From Microbacterium commune (lineage in GTDB: Bacteria; Actinomycetota; Actinomycetes; Actinomycetales; Microbacteriaceae): a stretch of DNA of 64,000 nucleotides. The stretch covers positions 985,727 through 1,049,726 of the forward strand of contig NZ_JACSPX010000001.1 of assembly GCF_014836945.1 (NCBI RefSeq), written 5' to 3'. Numbering within the stretch: the stretch's first letter is position 1; every line of letters begins with the position of its first letter. Below, in pieces: positions 33,522 through 42,863 of this stretch. A model generated the notes under the pieces. It saw only the letters and a list, made by a program, of their open reading frames with translations, had not been told where the DNA came from and ran no database searches. Position numbers and translations under genes: made by a program.

Positions 33522-34311
33522 GATGCCTCCCGATGGGCGTGACCATCGGTTTGCCCGAGACGGGGTCGACGGTGATCTGATTGGCGAGGCCGAAGACCTC
33601 CTGGACGAGTTCTGCGGTGACGATCTCTTCCGGGGCGCCGACGGCGTGCACCCGGCCGTCTTTCATGGCCACCAGCTCGTCGCTGTACCGGGCGGCGAGG
33701 TTGAGGTCGTGCAGCACCATCACGATGGTGGTGCCGCGCGAGCCGCTCAGGTCGGTGAGCAGATCGAGCACCTCGACCTGGTGGGCGACGTCGAGGAACG
33801 TGGTCGGCTCGTCGAGCAGCAGGATGTCGGTCTGCTGCGCGAGCGCCATCGCGATCCACACCCGCTGCCGTTGACCGCCGGAGAGCTCGTCCACGCTGCG
33901 ATCGGCGAGTTCGCTGATGCCGGTCGCGTCGAGCGCATCGGCGACGACCGCGTAGTCCTGTGCGCTCCAGCGCGCGAGCATCCGCTGATGCGGGTGTCGC
34001 CCCCGACCCACGAGGTCGGCCACTGCGATCCCCTCGGGCGCGACGGGCGACTGCGGCAGCAGCCCGAGAACGCGGGCGACCTCTTTCGACGGGCGGGCGT
34101 GCACGGATGCGCCGTCGAGCACGATCTGGCCCCCGGCGGGGCTGAGCAGGCGCGCCAGCGCCCGTAGCAGCGTCGACTTGCCGCATCCGTTCGCCCCGAC
34201 GATCGAGGTGATCCGGCCGGGCGCGATCGACAGATCGAGCCCCTCGATCACCGTGCGGTCGCCGTACGCGAGCGTGACGGATTCGGCCGCGAGAGTGTGC
34301 GCCGCGGTCAC
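33511..34311 (-). CDS. Iron-siderophore ABC transporter ATP-binding protein
   Basis: A 266-residue ATPase of the FecE/FhuC type. Walker A GANGCGKSTLLRAL, signature LSGGQRQRVWIAMALAQQ, Walker B ILLLDEPTTFLDVAH, switch VLHDLNLA. GTG at 34311 overlaps the permease stop (GTGA). It energises the two permeases upstream on the operon. Confidence 0.95.
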   Translation of the reverse strand: MTAAHTLAAESVTLAYGDRTVIEGLDLSIAPGRITSIVGANGCGKSTLLRALARLLSPAGGQIVLDGASVHARPSKEVARVLGLLPQSPVAPEGIAVADLVGRGRHPHQRMLARWSAQDYAVVADALDATGISELADRSVDELSGGQRQRVWIAMALAQQTDILLLDEPTTFLDVAHQVEVLDLLTDLSGSRGTTIVMVLHDLNLAARYSDELVAMKDGRVHAVGAPEEIVTAELVQEVFGLANQITVDPVSGKPMVTPIGRHHVR

Positions 34312-35429
34312 AGGGAGCCTCCCGAGCGGTTGGTGCGGATCAGCAGGTAGATGAGGAAGGGCGCGCCGAGCACGCCGGTGACGACTCCGACCGGATAGCG
34401 GGCACCGAGGGCGAACTGGGCGAGCAGGTCGCTGCCGAGCACGAGCGCCGCGCCGACGAAGGCGCTGGGCAGCAGCAGGTTCGCGCCGGGGCCGGTGATG
34501 CGCGCGGCGATCGGCCCCGCCATGAACGCGGCGAAGGCGATGGGTCCGGCGGCGGCGGTGGCGAAGGCGAGCAGCGCGACCGCCCCGAGGATGAACAGCA
34601 TGCGCGTCGCGTTGACGCGCACCCCGAGGCCGGCGGCGGAGTCGTCGCCCAGCTGCATGGCACCGAGCGAGCGCCCCTGCGACAGCATCAACGGCATCAC
34701 GATCGCGGCGGCGATCGCGATCGGCAGCACGCGCTCCCACGAGGCGTTGTTGAGGCTGCCGCTGAGCCACTGCATGGCGGTCTGGATGTCCCAGCTCGCC
34801 GCGCGCGAGAGAAGGTACGAGATCACGCTCTGCAGCACCGCGGCGACCCCGATGCCGATGAGGATCAGTCGGGTGCCCGCGAAGCCGCCTCTGATCGAGA
34901 GGGCGTAGATCAGCGCGGCCGTGGCGAGCGCGCCGCCGAGTGCGAGCAGCGACACCGCCGGGCCGTCGAGTGAGAGCACGATGATGCCGATCACCGCCGC
35001 GGCACCGGCGCCGTGCGAGATGCCGATGATGTCGGGCGAGGCGAGCGGATTGCGCAGCAGCGTCTGGAACGTCACGCCGGCCATCCCGAAGCCGAGCCCG
35101 GTCAGCACCGCCAGCACGGCCCGGGGCAGCCGCAGCTCGCCCACAGTGAACGAGGCCCCCGGCACCGATTCGCCGAGCACGACCCGCACGATCTGATCGG
35201 GGCTGTAGAACCGGTCGCCGACCATGAGCGCGACAGCGAAGAGCACGCACACCAGAGCGCCCAGCAGGATCGTGGCGACGGCGTGGCGACGGTGGCGCGC
35301 GCGGCGGCCGGCGATGATGCGCACGACGCGCTGCGCGCCGGTGTCGGCCGGCCGCTCGAGCGTGTGCGTGGTCGGGATGCTGGTCTCTATCGGGGCATGT
35401 GCGCCTGCCGTGCGCTCGCGTGTGCTCAC
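34308..35429 (-). CDS. Iron-siderophore ABC permease (FecCD family), second
   Basis: A 373-residue FecCD-type permease. LGFGMAGVTFQTLLRNPLA and SPDIIGISHGAGAAAV are family motifs; GPIAFAAFMAGPIAARITG is the ATPase-coupling loop region. It begins with a long hydrophilic N-terminus (about 48 residues) before the first helix. GTG at 35429 overlaps the stop of the other permease. The two permeases should form a heterodimeric channel. Confidence 0.93.
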   Translation of the reverse strand: MSTRERTAGAHAPIETSIPTTHTLERPADTGAQRVVRIIAGRRARHRRHAVATILLGALVCVLFAVALMVGDRFYSPDQIVRVVLGESVPGASFTVGELRLPRAVLAVLTGLGFGMAGVTFQTLLRNPLASPDIIGISHGAGAAAVIGIIVLSLDGPAVSLLALGGALATAALIYALSIRGGFAGTRLILIGIGVAAVLQSVISYLLSRAASWDIQTAMQWLSGSLNNASWERVLPIAIAAAIVMPLMLSQGRSLGAMQLGDDSAAGLGVRVNATRMLFILGAVALLAFATAAAGPIAFAAFMAGPIAARITGPGANLLLPSAFVGAALVLGSDLLAQFALGARYPVGVVTGVLGAPFLIYLLIRTNRSGGSL

Positions 35430-36475
35430 AGCTCGCGCACCTTCTGCCTGCGCACGATCCAGATGAAGAAGGGCGCACCGACGATCGCCGTGATGATGCC
35501 GACCTGGATCTCCTCCCCGGACGGGGCGATCACCCGGCCGATGACGTCGCTCGCGGTCAGCAGCACCGCTCCCGCCATCGCCGAGAACGGCATCAGCCAG
35601 CGATGGTCGGTGCCGATCAGCATCCGGCACACGTGCGGCACGACCAGACCGACGAAGCCGATCGGGCCGGCGATCGCGGTGGCGGCGCCGGCGAGGATCA
35701 CGGCGCCGAGCGCTGCGAGCATCCGCGTGCGGGCGACGTTCTCGCCGAGACCCCTGGCCATGTCGTCACCGAGCGCGAGCGAGTTCATCCCCCGTGCGCT
35801 CAGCAGGCAGATGAGAGCGCCGAGCGCCAGCACGGGCGCGGTGACCGCGATGCGCGGCCATTCCGCACCGCCGACGCCGCCCACCTGCCACGACTGGAAC
35901 GTCTGCAGTAGATCGACCCGCGGCAGCATGATCGCGCTGATCAGCGAGGCGAAGGCGGCCGAGGTCGCCGCACCCGCGAGGGCGAGCTTGAGCGGGGTGG
36001 CACCGCCACGGCCCAGCGAGCCGACCGCGTACACGAAGACCGCCGCCACCGCGGCGCCCGAGATCGCGAAGGCCATCTGCCCGAACGGGTCGCTCAGCCC
36101 GAACGAGGCGATGCCGACGACCACGGCGAGGGAGGCGCCGTTGGAGACGCCGAGGATGCCGGGTTCGGCGATCGGGTTGCGGGTGACGGCCTGCATGGCC
36201 GCGCCCGCCATGGCGAGCGCGGCGCCGATCAGCAGGGCCAGCGCGGTGCGCGGCATCCGCTTGATGATCGCGGCCTGCTCGATCGTCTCGTTCTGCCCCG
36301 ACAGCGCGGCGAGCAGATCGTCGATCGTCACCGCCCGCACGCCGAACGAGATCGACAGGATGCTGAGCACGACCAGCGCCGCGACGCCCGCCATCAGCCA
36401 CATTGCGCGCGCCAGCACCGGCCGGCGCAGGTGCGCGGCGGCCGGTGCTGATGCGGCGGTGGTGGTGGAGGTCAC
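35426..36475 (-). CDS. Iron-siderophore ABC permease (FecCD family), first
   Basis: A 349-residue FecCD permease. RMPRTALALLIGAALAMAGA, MQAVTRNPIAEPGILGVSNG and GPIGFVGLVVPHVCRMLIG are diagnostic. GTG at 36475, 28 bases after the binding protein gene. First of two permeases of the siderophore importer. Confidence 0.94.
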   Translation of the reverse strand: MTSTTTAASAPAAAHLRRPVLARAMWLMAGVAALVVLSILSISFGVRAVTIDDLLAALSGQNETIEQAAIIKRMPRTALALLIGAALAMAGAAMQAVTRNPIAEPGILGVSNGASLAVVVGIASFGLSDPFGQMAFAISGAAVAAVFVYAVGSLGRGGATPLKLALAGAATSAAFASLISAIMLPRVDLLQTFQSWQVGGVGGAEWPRIAVTAPVLALGALICLLSARGMNSLALGDDMARGLGENVARTRMLAALGAVILAGAATAIAGPIGFVGLVVPHVCRMLIGTDHRWLMPFSAMAGAVLLTASDVIGRVIAPSGEEIQVGIITAIVGAPFFIWIVRRQKVREL

Positions 36476-36503
36476 GAACGGGGTCTCCGCAAGCGGAAGG
36501 GAC

Positions 36504-37532
36504 TTACTTCGCCAGCGGCGCGGCGAGGATGTCGAAGTAGTCGTTCAGGCCCCACGGGATCGACAGCGGCGACGGGTTGGCGGATGCGGCGATCGGCGTC
36601 GCGTCGGGCAGGATCGCGATGCGCCCCTCGGCGATTGCGGGGATCTTCGACAGCAGCGGATCGGCCTGCAGGGTGGCCACGGTGGAGTCGTCGCCGTAGG
36701 TGACGAACAGGTCGACGTCGTCGAACCGCTGCGCCTCCTCTGCCGACACCTCGAGGTAGAACTGGTCGCTGTCTGCGCTGTCCTCGACGATCCGCGGCAG
36801 CGGCAGGCCGAGCTCGTGCAGGTAGCCGGGGCGGGTGTCGGCGGCGGTGTAGTAGCCGATCTTCGACAGGTCGCTCATGTCGAAGTAGCCGAACAGCACC
36901 TTCGCGTCCTTCAGCGCCGGATGTTCGGCGAGCGCGGCCTCCGCGTCGGCGTCGAGCTGCTCGATGAGGGCGTCGCCCTCCTTCTCGAGGCCGAGCGCCT
37001 CGGAGTTCATCTCGATCATGTCCTCGACCGAGGTGCCCCACGCGACCTCGGGGTAGGCGACGACGGGAGCGATCTTCGACAGCGTGTCGTACTCCTCCTG
37101 CGTGAGCCCGGAGTACGCGGCGAGGATCACGTCGGGGGCGGTGTCGGCGACGGCCTCGTAGTCGATCCCGTCGGTCTCGTCGAACAGGACCGGCGGCTCG
37201 CCGCCGAGCTCGTCGAGCTTCTCCTCGACCCAGGGCAGGATGCCGTCGTTGTCGTCGTCTCCCCAGGTGGCCTTGCTCATGCCGACCGGGACGATGCCGA
37301 GCGCCAGGGGCACCTCGTGGTTTGCCCAGGCGACGGTGGCGACCCGCTCGGGCTTGGCGTCGATCACGGTCTCGCCGAAGGCGTGCTCGACGGTGACGGG
37401 GAACGACTCGCCGGACGAACCGGTGGAGGCGTTCGAGTCATCGGAGCTGTCATCGGCTGCGGAGGCGCAGCCGGCGAGACCGACGGCAAGGGCTGCTGCG
37501 GCGGCGAGGGCGAGGAGACGGGAAGATCGCAC
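36504..37532 (-). CDS. Iron-siderophore binding lipoprotein
   Basis: A 342-residue class III (helical backbone) binding protein. Lipobox LAGC (Cys22) follows a short signal; a Ser/Asp-rich linker comes next. ERVATVAWANHEVPLALGIV, DYEAVADTAPDVILAAYSGL and the final WGLNDYFDILAAPLAK are typical FepB/FecB-like segments. First gene of the uptake operon, with an IdeR/DtxR-like box 49 bases upstream. GTG start at 37532. No siderophore synthesis genes are seen nearby, so it likely imports xenosiderophores or products made elsewhere. Confidence 0.93.
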   Translation of the reverse strand: MRSSRLLALAAAAALAVGLAGCASAADDSSDDSNASTGSSGESFPVTVEHAFGETVIDAKPERVATVAWANHEVPLALGIVPVGMSKATWGDDDNDGILPWVEEKLDELGGEPPVLFDETDGIDYEAVADTAPDVILAAYSGLTQEEYDTLSKIAPVVAYPEVAWGTSVEDMIEMNSEALGLEKEGDALIEQLDADAEAALAEHPALKDAKVLFGYFDMSDLSKIGYYTAADTRPGYLHELGLPLPRIVEDSADSDQFYLEVSAEEAQRFDDVDLFVTYGDDSTVATLQADPLLSKIPAIAEGRIAILPDATPIAASANPSPLSIPWGLNDYFDILAAPLAK

Positions 37533-37580
37533 GGGCGTTCCTTCAGGTGGGTGGCGGCGTCACCGAGACCCGGTGCGCAC

Positions 37581-37599
37581 TTTGGTAAGGCTTGCCTAA
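37581..37599 (-). promoter_or_regulatory. IdeR/DtxR-type iron box
   Basis: Reading the minus strand, TTAGGCAAGCCTTACCAAA matches the DtxR/IdeR consensus TTAGGTTAGCCTAACCTAA at 15 of 19 positions. It lies upstream of the siderophore-binding gene, so the operon should be repressed when iron is plentiful. Confidence 0.85.
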
Positions 37600-37632
37600 G
37601 GTAGCACGCGAACCCTGCGGGGCGCACGCCGG

Positions 37633-37638
37633 TAGGGT
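37633..37638 (+). promoter_or_regulatory. -10 hexamer for leaderless dehydrogenase gene
   Basis: TAGGGT ends six bases before the GTG start. Confidence 0.6.
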
Positions 37639-37644
37639 CGTAGC

Positions 37645-38571
37645 GTGAGCCTTCTCGTGACCGTGCCGACCGAGCGTCTCGCCGCGAACCTGGGCGCGCT
37701 TCCCGACGGGGTCGAGCTGCGCATCTGGGACTTGCGCTCCCCCGCGCCGGCCGACCGCATCGACATCGTCGTGCCGCCGTACATGGGCGGCAGCCGGGTG
37801 CTCACGGCGCTCGAGGGACTCCAGGTCGGGCTCGTGCAGGGCCAGTCGATCGGGTACGACGGTGTCGCGGAGGCACTGCCCTCCGGTATCCCGTTCGCGA
37901 ACGCCGCGAGCGTGCACGAGGCATCGACCGCCGAGCTCGCGGTGGGGATGATGATCGCCGCGCAGCGGCAGCTGCCCCGGTTCGTGCGCGCGCAGGACCG
38001 CGGCGAGTGGGCGCCGGTCTTCACCGAGAGCCTCGCCGACCGGCGCGTACTGCTGGTCGGCTTCGGCGGCGTTGGCACGGCGATCGCCCGGCGCCTGGCG
38101 CCGTTCGAGGTCGAACTGACCGCGGTCGCGCGCACCGCGCGCACCGAGCAGGTCGAGGGTGTCGGCGAGATCGCCGTGCACGGTCTGGACGAACTCGACG
38201 CACTGCTGCCGGATGCCGAGATCGTGGTGCTGAGCCTGCCGGCCAGCGACTCCACACATCATCTCTTCGACGGCGAACGGATCGCGCGCATGGCGAAGGG
38301 CGCTCTGCTGGTCAACGTCGGTCGCGGGCCGCTGATCGACACCGACGCCCTCGTCGACGCGCTCAGCGCCGATGCGATGCGCGCGGCATCCGACGTCTTC
38401 GAAGAGGAGCCGCTGCCCTCAGGGCATCCGCTCTGGAGCGCCCCGAACCTGCTGATCACCCCGCACGGCGGCGGCGCCTCGACGGCGATGAACCCGCGCA
38501 TCGCGCGACTGATCCGGCGTCAGATCGACCGGATGCTGGCGGGAGAGCCGCCCGTGAACATCGTGATGTAA
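37645..38571 (+). CDS. D-isomer-specific 2-hydroxyacid dehydrogenase
   Basis: A 308-residue NAD(P)-dependent enzyme. VLLVGFGGVGTAIARRLAPF is the nucleotide-binding loop. ALLVNVGRGPLIDTDALVDA, then SDVFEEEPLPSGHPLW, carry the Arg and Glu region, and LLITPHGGGAS the catalytic His. The substrate (glyoxylate, hydroxypyruvate or similar) is not evident. GTG at 37645 is supported by the -10 hexamer. The stop codon TAA lies within the operator for the next gene. Confidence 0.92.
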   Translation: MSLLVTVPTERLAANLGALPDGVELRIWDLRSPAPADRIDIVVPPYMGGSRVLTALEGLQVGLVQGQSIGYDGVAEALPSGIPFANAASVHEASTAELAVGMMIAAQRQLPRFVRAQDRGEWAPVFTESLADRRVLLVGFGGVGTAIARRLAPFEVELTAVARTARTEQVEGVGEIAVHGLDELDALLPDAEIVVLSLPASDSTHHLFDGERIARMAKGALLVNVGRGPLIDTDALVDALSADAMRAASDVFEEEPLPSGHPLWSAPNLLITPHGGGASTAMNPRIARLIRRQIDRMLAGEPPVNIVM

Positions 38572-38580
38572 GCGCTTGCA
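38567..38580. promoter_or_regulatory. LacI-type operator upstream of the GH13 gene
   Basis: TGTAAGCGCTTGCA, palindromic at all but one base pair, with the AAGCGCTT core of maltose/alpha-glucoside LacI sites. It abuts the -10 hexamer of the GH13 gene. The LacI gene at 40298 is the probable binder. Confidence 0.75.
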
Positions 38581-38581
38581 G

Positions 38582-38587
38582 TAGCCT
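38582..38587 (+). promoter_or_regulatory. -10 hexamer for leaderless GH13 gene
   Basis: TAGCCT ends six bases before the ATG at 38594 and lies right after the LacI operator, so a bound repressor would block it. Confidence 0.65.
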
Positions 38588-38593
38588 GGGCTC

Positions 38594-40267
38594 ATGGCAC
38601 AACGTGAACAGCAGCGTGAGCAGATGGCAGCCCCCGGTTCCGAGTGGTGGCGCACCGCCGTCATCTATCAGATCTACCCCCGGTCGTTCGCCGACGCGTC
38701 CGGCGACGGCATCGGCGACCTGCCCGGCATCACCAGCCGGCTCGACGACCTGAAGAGCCTCGGCATCGACGCCATCTGGCTGAGCCCGTTCATGACCAGC
38801 CCGCAGAAGGACGCCGGCTACGACGTCGCCGACTACCGCGACGTCGACCCGCTGTTCGGCACCCTGGCCGACTTCGACGTCATGCTGAACGAGGCGCACG
38901 CCCGGGGCATCCGGGTGATCGTCGATCTCGTGCCCAACCACTCCTCCGACCAGCACGTGTGGTTCCAGGAGGCACTGAAGGCCGCGCCCGGCAGCCCCGA
39001 GCGGGCCCGCTACGTGTTCCGCGACGGACGCGGCGAGAACGGCGAGCTGCCCCCGAACAACTGGGAGAGCGTGTTCGGCGGCGGCATGTGGGAGCGCGTG
39101 ACCGAGCCCGACGGCACTCCGGGCCAGTGGTACCTGCACATCTTCGATGCGACGCAGCCCGACTTCGACTGGACCAACGAGGAGGTGCGCGAGGAGTTCC
39201 GCAGCATCCTGCGCTTCTGGCTCGACCGTGGCGTCGACGGATTCCGCGTCGACGTGGCGCACGGGATGATGAAGGAGGCGGGGCTGCCGGACTACGCCCC
39301 CGTCGCCGACGCCGACTCGATGGGCGGCGGCGAGGAGAACGTGCCGTACTGGGGCCAGGACGAGGTGCACGACATCTACCGCGACTGGAACCGCGTGCTC
39401 GCCGAGTACGACGGCGACCGCGCGCTGTGCGGTGAGGCCTGGCTGCCGACGCTGAAGAAGACCGCGCTCTGGGTGCGTCCCGACGAGATGCACCAGACCT
39501 TCAACTTCCCCTACCTGATGACGCCGTGGGATGCCCAGGAGCTGCGCCTCGTCATCCGCGAATCGCTCGACGCGTTCGGAGCGGTGGGCGCACCCAGCAC
39601 CTGGGTGCTGTCGAACCACGACGTGATCCGGCACGCCTCGCGTCTCGCGCTGACCGCCGACAGCCCGCAGGGCGACGGCATCGGCCCGAACTCGCAGGGC
39701 AAGCCCGACCCGGCCATCGGCCTGTCCCGCGGCCGCGCGGCGACCACCGTGATGCTCTCGCTGCCCGGCTCGGCGTACGTCTACCAGGGCGAGGAGCTCG
39801 GCCTTCCCGAGGCGATGGAGATCCCCGACGAGTTCCGACAGGACCCGACGTGGTTCCGCACGAACGGCGAGCGCTACGGTCGCGACGGATGCCGCGTTCC
39901 GCTGCCGTGGACGGCCGAGGGCCCCGCGTTCGGATTCAACGACACCGGCGCCTCGTGGCTGCCGCAGCCCGCGGAGTGGGCGCACTTCGCGCGCGATACC
40001 GAGGAGCGCCAGCCGGATTCGACGCTGAACCTCTACAAGAAGCTGCTCAGCGAGCGCGCGGCGCGCCGCCTGGGCAGCGGCTCGCTCGTCTGGGACGACG
40101 TGGCCGACTCTGCTGTCGCCTTCCGCCGCGGCGAGCTGCACGTCGTCGCGAACCTCGGCGCCGAGCCGATCGAGCTCGGCGATGACGTCACCTTCGTCGT
40201 GCAGAGCGAGCCGTTCACCGGCACCGCGCTGCCGCCGAACACGGCCGCCTGGTTCACCCGCGGCTGA
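38594..40267 (+). CDS. GH13 alpha-glucosidase
   Basis: A 557-residue glycoside hydrolase 13 enzyme. VIYQIYPRSFADASGDGIGD and IWLSPFMTSPQKDAGYDVAD define the oligo-1,6/alpha-glucosidase group. DGFRVDVAHGM holds the nucleophile Asp, LCGEAWLPTL the acid Glu and LSNHDVIRHASR the third Asp. There is no signal peptide; cytosolic cleavage of maltose-type or isomaltose-type sugars. It is followed by its likely LacI regulator. No sugar transporter is adjacent. Confidence 0.94.
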   Translation: MAQREQQREQMAAPGSEWWRTAVIYQIYPRSFADASGDGIGDLPGITSRLDDLKSLGIDAIWLSPFMTSPQKDAGYDVADYRDVDPLFGTLADFDVMLNEAHARGIRVIVDLVPNHSSDQHVWFQEALKAAPGSPERARYVFRDGRGENGELPPNNWESVFGGGMWERVTEPDGTPGQWYLHIFDATQPDFDWTNEEVREEFRSILRFWLDRGVDGFRVDVAHGMMKEAGLPDYAPVADADSMGGGEENVPYWGQDEVHDIYRDWNRVLAEYDGDRALCGEAWLPTLKKTALWVRPDEMHQTFNFPYLMTPWDAQELRLVIRESLDAFGAVGAPSTWVLSNHDVIRHASRLALTADSPQGDGIGPNSQGKPDPAIGLSRGRAATTVMLSLPGSAYVYQGEELGLPEAMEIPDEFRQDPTWFRTNGERYGRDGCRVPLPWTAEGPAFGFNDTGASWLPQPAEWAHFARDTEERQPDSTLNLYKKLLSERAARRLGSGSLVWDDVADSAVAFRRGELHVVANLGAEPIELGDDVTFVVQSEPFTGTALPPNTAAWFTRG

Positions 40268-40285
40268 GCGGATGGTCAGCCGGGA

Positions 40286-40291
40286 TAGGCT
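40286..40291 (+). promoter_or_regulatory. -10 hexamer for leaderless LacI gene
   Basis: TAGGCT ends six bases before the first of two adjacent GTG codons, which decides the start at 40298. Confidence 0.65.
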
Positions 40292-40297
40292 GACGAT

Positions 40298-41302
40298 GTG
40301 GTGAGCATCGACGAGGTCGCAAGGCTCGCTGGGGTGTCGACGGCGACCGTCTCGCGCGCGCTCAGCGGGCGCGGGCACGTGTCGGAGCGCGCGCGAGAGC
40401 GCGTGCGTTCCGCGGCAGACTCCCTCGGATACGTCGTGTCGTCGCGGGCGTCGAGCCTGGCATCCGGTCGCACGCAGAACGTCGGGGTCATCGTGCCCTT
40501 TCTCGACCGCTGGTTCTTCAGCACCGTGCTCTCCGGCGCGACCAGCGCACTGATGCGCGCCGGCTACGACGTCACGCTGTACAACATCACGGCCGATGCC
40601 GTCGTGCGCCGCGAGGTCTTCTCGACCTTTCTGCGGCGCCAGCGCGTCGATGCCGTGATCGCCGTCGCCATCGAGCTCGACGAGCACGAGACCTCGCAGC
40701 TGCAGGGGCTGGGCCTGCCGGTGATCGGCATCGGCGGCCCGAACCCCGGCCTGCGCACGCTCTCGCTCGATCAGACCGCGCTCGCCTGCCTGGCCACCGA
40801 GCATCTGATCGCGTTGGGGCACCGCGACATCGCACACATCGGCGCAGCAGCCGAGTTCGAGGCGGACTTCCGGGTGCCGTCGCGCCGCCGGTCCGGTTTC
40901 GAGCAGGCGCTCGCGCAGGCGGGGATCACCCCGGATCCGGCGCTCTTCGAGCCGGCGGACTTCACCGTCGACGGCGGATACCGTGCCGCCAGACGGCTGC
41001 TCGGCGGCACCGGGCCCCGGCCGTCTGCGATCTTCGCCGCCTCGGACGAGATGGCCATCGGCGCGCTGGTCGCCGCCCGCGACCTCGGCATCCGCGTGCC
41101 GCAGGACCTCTCGATCGTCGGTATCGACGGTCACGAGCTCGGTGAGTTCTTCGGGCTGACGACGGTCGATCAGTTCCCGCTCGCGCAGGGCGAGCGGGCG
41201 GCGTCGGCGATTCTCGCGCAGCTCGAGGGCGCCTCGGATGCCGAGGCCGTGGCCGACCTGCCGTACGAGCTCATCACGCGCGGCACGACCGCACCCGTAT
41301 AG
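40298..41302 (+). CDS. LacI-family regulator of the GH13 gene
   Basis: A 334-residue LacI protein: VVSIDEVARLAGVSTATVSR (HTH), hinge YVVSSRASSLASGRT, and effector domain (NVGVIVPFLDRWFFSTVLSG, IFAASDEMAIGALVAARDLG). The -10 hexamer favours the first GTG. Located 30 bases after the GH13 gene in the same direction; likely represses it through TGTAAGCGCTTGCA. Confidence 0.92.
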   Translation: MVSIDEVARLAGVSTATVSRALSGRGHVSERARERVRSAADSLGYVVSSRASSLASGRTQNVGVIVPFLDRWFFSTVLSGATSALMRAGYDVTLYNITADAVVRREVFSTFLRRQRVDAVIAVAIELDEHETSQLQGLGLPVIGIGGPNPGLRTLSLDQTALACLATEHLIALGHRDIAHIGAAAEFEADFRVPSRRRSGFEQALAQAGITPDPALFEPADFTVDGGYRAARRLLGGTGPRPSAIFAASDEMAIGALVAARDLGIRVPQDLSIVGIDGHELGEFFGLTTVDQFPLAQGERAASAILAQLEGASDAEAVADLPYELITRGTTAPV

Positions 41303-41402
41303 CATCCGCCCGCATCCGGCGGGAGATGAGCCGGACCCCCGGGTGTGCCGGATCCGCTCGGCGCTGTCTCGATCCCACGCCGCGGCACTGAATACTGGAC
41401 GG

Positions 41403-42863
41403 ATGGACGCGCTCAACGACTTCGTGCTCTTCTTCGGCGACAAGCTCTGGTCCTGGGCGGTGCTGCCCATCCTGGTGCTGCTCGGCCTCTACTTCACGTT
41501 CCGCTCCGGTGTCGTGCAGTTCCGCTTGATCCCCGAGATGTTCCGCACGCTCACCGACCGCACCCCGACGGATGCCGAGGGCAGGCCGCAGTCGGTGTCG
41601 GCCTTCCAGGCGTTCACGATCTCGGCGGCCTCCCGGGTGGGCGTCGGCAACATCGCCGGTGTCGGCACCGCGATCGCGATCGGCGGTCCCGGAGCGGTGT
41701 TCTGGATGTGGACGATGGCGTTCATCGGCGGCGCATCCAGCTTCATCGAATCGACGCTCGGCCAGACGTTCAAGGTGCGCGACCAGGACGGCTTCCGCGG
41801 CGGACCGGCGTACTACATGCAGTACGGCCTGAAGGCGCGGTGGATGGGCATCGTGTTCGCCGTCATCCTCATCCTGTGCTTCCCGTTCTCGTTCAACTCG
41901 CTGCAGGCCAACACGATCAGCGCCACCATCTCGGGCAGCTTCGGCGGCGACGTCGCGTGGATCCCGTGGGTGGTCGGCGCGGTCCTCGCGACGCTCACCG
42001 CGCTCGTCATCTTCGGCGGCGTGCGGCGCATCGCCTCGGTGTCGTCGAAGGTCGTGCCTCTGATGGCGCTGGTGTACCTGCTGCTGGGCCTGGTGATCGT
42101 CGCTATCCACATCGAGCGGCTGCCCGAGGTGTTCGCGTCCATCTACACACAGGCGTGGGGCACGAAGGAGGTCGCCGGCGGCGCCCTGGGCACGATCATC
42201 ATGGTCGGCGCCAAGCGCGGCATGTTCTCGAACGAGGCGGGTCTCGGCTCGGCTCCCAACGCCGGCGCCACCGCCGCCGTCACACACCCCGTCAAACAGG
42301 GTCTCGTGCAGACGCTCGGCGTCTACTTCGACACGTTCCTGGTGTGCTCGATCACCGCGTTCATCGTGCTCGTCGCCACTCCCGACCTCGCGAACGCCGA
42401 GCAGGGCATCGCGCTCACCCAGAACGCGCTGGTCAGCTCGCTCGGCTCCTGGTCGAACGTGGCCCTGAGCGTGATCATCTTCCTGCTCGCGTTCAGCTCG
42501 ATCCTCGGCAACTACTACTACGGCGAATCCAACATCGAGTTCATCCGCGCCCACCGCGGGGTGCTGCAGGGCTACCGCGCCCTGGTCGTGCTCGTGGTCT
42601 TCCTCGGGTCGATCGCCTCGGCCGACCTGATCTGGAACACCGCCGACAGCATCATGGGGATCATGGCGATCGTCAACCTCATCGCCATCGCGCTGCTCTC
42701 CGGCGTCGCCTTCAAGCTGCTGCGCGACTACCTCGACCAGCGTCGTGCGGGCCTCGACCCAGTCTTCACCCGGGAGCGGATGCCCGAGCTGACCGGCATC
42801 CAGTGCTGGGAGGACGAGCTGAGCGTCACCGGGCCGATCCCCGTCTCGGGCCGCAGGCGCTGA
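41403..42863 (+). CDS. Alanine/glycine:cation symporter (AGCS family)
   Basis: A 486-residue, 11-helix sodium-amino acid symporter. SAFQAFTISAASRVGVGNIA, GVGTAIAIGGPGAVFWMWTM and GAKRGMFSNEAGLGSAPNAG are AGCS signatures. ATG at 41403 follows AATACT, a -10-like hexamer six bases upstream. The stop codon TGA lies inside a 57-bp palindrome. Likely imports alanine or glycine with Na+. Confidence 0.93.
   Translation: MDALNDFVLFFGDKLWSWAVLPILVLLGLYFTFRSGVVQFRLIPEMFRTLTDRTPTDAEGRPQSVSAFQAFTISAASRVGVGNIAGVGTAIAIGGPGAVFWMWTMAFIGGASSFIESTLGQTFKVRDQDGFRGGPAYYMQYGLKARWMGIVFAVILILCFPFSFNSLQANTISATISGSFGGDVAWIPWVVGAVLATLTALVIFGGVRRIASVSSKVVPLMALVYLLLGLVIVAIHIERLPEVFASIYTQAWGTKEVAGGALGTIIMVGAKRGMFSNEAGLGSAPNAGATAAVTHPVKQGLVQTLGVYFDTFLVCSITAFIVLVATPDLANAEQGIALTQNALVSSLGSWSNVALSVIIFLLAFSSILGNYYYGESNIEFIRAHRGVLQGYRALVVLVVFLGSIASADLIWNTADSIMGIMAIVNLIAIALLSGVAFKLLRDYLDQRRAGLDPVFTRERMPELTGIQCWEDELSVTGPIPVSGRRR

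Noticed and set aside
38456..41470. Very long minus-strand open frame (about 1,000 codons) opposite the GH13 and LacI genes
   Set aside because: It is antisense to two well-recognised genes and its translation is low-complexity, Arg/Ala/Gly-rich; high GC leaves few stop codons in the mirror frame.
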